From: Akkermansia muciniphila
Lineage (GTDB): Bacteria; Verrucomicrobiota; Verrucomicrobiia; Verrucomicrobiales; Akkermansiaceae
Direction: 5' to 3'
Assembly (NCBI RefSeq): GCF_040616545.1
Contig: NZ_CP156688.1
Span: 434,001 to 498,000, forward strand
DNA: 64,000 nucleotides
Both the position numbers and the translations under genes were made by a program. The notes under the pieces were generated by a model, which was given only the letters and a program-made list of their open reading frames with translations, ran no database searches and was not told where the DNA came from. Below, piece by piece: positions 63,162-64,000 of this stretch. The stretch's first letter is position 1. Each line of letters opens with the position of its first letter.

Positions 63162-64000
63162 ATGAGCAAAATCGCATTGATCTCCGGCATTACGGGGCAG
63201 GACGGCTCTTTTCTCGCCGAGTTCCTGATCGACAAAGGTTATGAAGTCCACGGCATCCTGCGCCGCTCCTCTTCCTTCAACACGGGCCGCATTGAACATC
63301 TTTACCTGGACGAGTGGGTCCGGGACATGAAGAAGAACCGCCTGATCAACCTCCACTACGGAGACATGACGGATTCCAGCTCCCTGATTCGCATTATCCA
63401 GACCGTGCAGCCGGATGAAATTTACAACTTGGCCGCCCAGAGCCATGTGAAGGTCAGCTTTGACGTGCCGGAATACACGGCGGAAACGGACGCCGTGGGC
63501 ACCCTCCGCATGCTGGAAGCCGTCCGCATCCTGGGCATGGAGAAGAAATGCCGCATTTACCAGGCTTCCACCTCCGAACTCTTCGGCCTGGTGCAGGAAG
63601 TCCCCCAGAAGGAAACCACCCCGTTCTACCCTCGCTCCCCCTACGGCGTAGCCAAGCAGTACGGGTTCTGGATTACCAAGAATTACCGGGAATCCTACGG
63701 CATGTTTGCCGTCAACGGCATTCTGTTCAACCATGAGAGCGAACGCCGCGGGGAAAACTTCGTCACCCGCAAGATCACGCTGGCGGCGGCCCGCATTGCC
63801 CAGGGCATGCAGGACAAGCTTTATCTGGGCAATTTGAACGCCCTGCGCGACTGGGGCTATGCCAGGGATTACGTGGAATGCATGTGGCTGATCCTCCAGC
63901 ATGACAAGCCGGAAGACTTCGTCATTGCCACCGGGGAGATGCACACCGTCCGTGAATTCTGCACGCTGGCCTTCCGCGAAGCCGGAATTGAGCTGGAATG
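63162..64000 (+). CDS. gmd: GDP-mannose 4,6-dehydratase, N-terminal part
   Basis: The gene begins at 63162 and runs off the right edge, with about 280 residues visible of the usual 340-370. It converts GDP-mannose to GDP-4-keto-6-deoxymannose, the first step to GDP-fucose and related deoxysugars. The NADP motif is [15 protein letters not shown] (Gly9, Gly12, Gly15). The segments [15 protein letters not shown] and [14 protein letters not shown], the catalytic STSELFG and Tyr161-x3-Lys165 (SPYGVAKQ), and [16 protein letters not shown] are all typical. The gene starts a unit that may hold further deoxysugar genes beyond the window. Confidence 0.95.
   Translation, partial: MSKIALISGITGQDGSFLAEFLIDKGYEVHGILRRSSSFNTGRIEHLYLDEWVRDMKKNRLINLHYGDMTDSSSLIRIIQTVQPDEIYNLAAQSHVKVSFDVPEYTAETDAVGTLRMLEAVRILGMEKKCRIYQASTSELFGLVQEVPQKETTPFYPRSPYGVAKQYGFWITKNYRESYGMFAVNGILFNHESERRGENFVTRKITLAAARIAQGMQDKLYLGNLNALRDWGYARDYVECMWLILQHDKPEDFVIATGEMHTVREFCTLAFREAGIELE

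Overview
The window looks like chromosomal DNA from a Verrucomicrobiota bacterium, most likely Akkermansia or a close relative. This is inferred from gene content and style: GC-rich codons, a PEP-CTERM autotransporter-repeat protein, squalene synthase, type III glutamine synthetase, many small Cys-Gly-Gly lipoproteins and weak Shine-Dalgarno signals. No rRNA, tRNA, CRISPR array or insertion sequence was recognised.

Layout. 1-10 kb: TonB-dependent receptor (partial), tyrA, lipoproteins, an MFS-acyltransferase fusion, a dCMP-deaminase-like enzyme, an OsmC protein, DsbD and an SGNH hydrolase. 10-16.3 kb: housekeeping genes (DEDDh exonuclease-mutS; rsfS-ftsH). 16.4-21 kb: an overlapping ATPase plus PD-(D/E)XK nuclease-like pair, menB, and a zeta-toxin-like kinase with a small overlapping partner. 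21-28.3 kb: an AT-richer island with a complete tripartite ABC export set (TolC-like lipoprotein, FtsX-like permease, ATPase, HlyD-like adaptor) interleaved with three small lipoproteins. 28.5-41.4 kb: a large ABCG-type protein, an SDR coupled to a GH75-like secreted protein, a sigma-54 activator coupled to squalene synthase, a ClC protein, an M15 peptidase and an outer-membrane-like protein. 41.8-51.2 kb: a duplicated two-gene module (large secreted beta-propeller protein plus small secreted protein) on either side of a PEP-CTERM protein. The two propeller genes share a 785-bp stretch of complete identity. 51.4-63 kb: a nitrogen block (gltB, glnN, carB, carA). The window ends inside gmd.

Regulation. 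gltB and glnN are divergent, and each has a textbook -24/-12 sigma-54 promoter. Two TTAC-N6-GTAA palindromes, 33 bp apart, lie between them. The same half-site arrangement occurs upstream of the sigma-54 activator gene at 36-37.8 kb. This suggests that the activator controls ammonia assimilation and possibly itself.

The strongest candidates for undescribed biology are the duplicated propeller module around the PEP-CTERM gene, the tripartite exporter with its lipoproteins, the ATPase-nuclease pair, and the local sigma-54 circuit.
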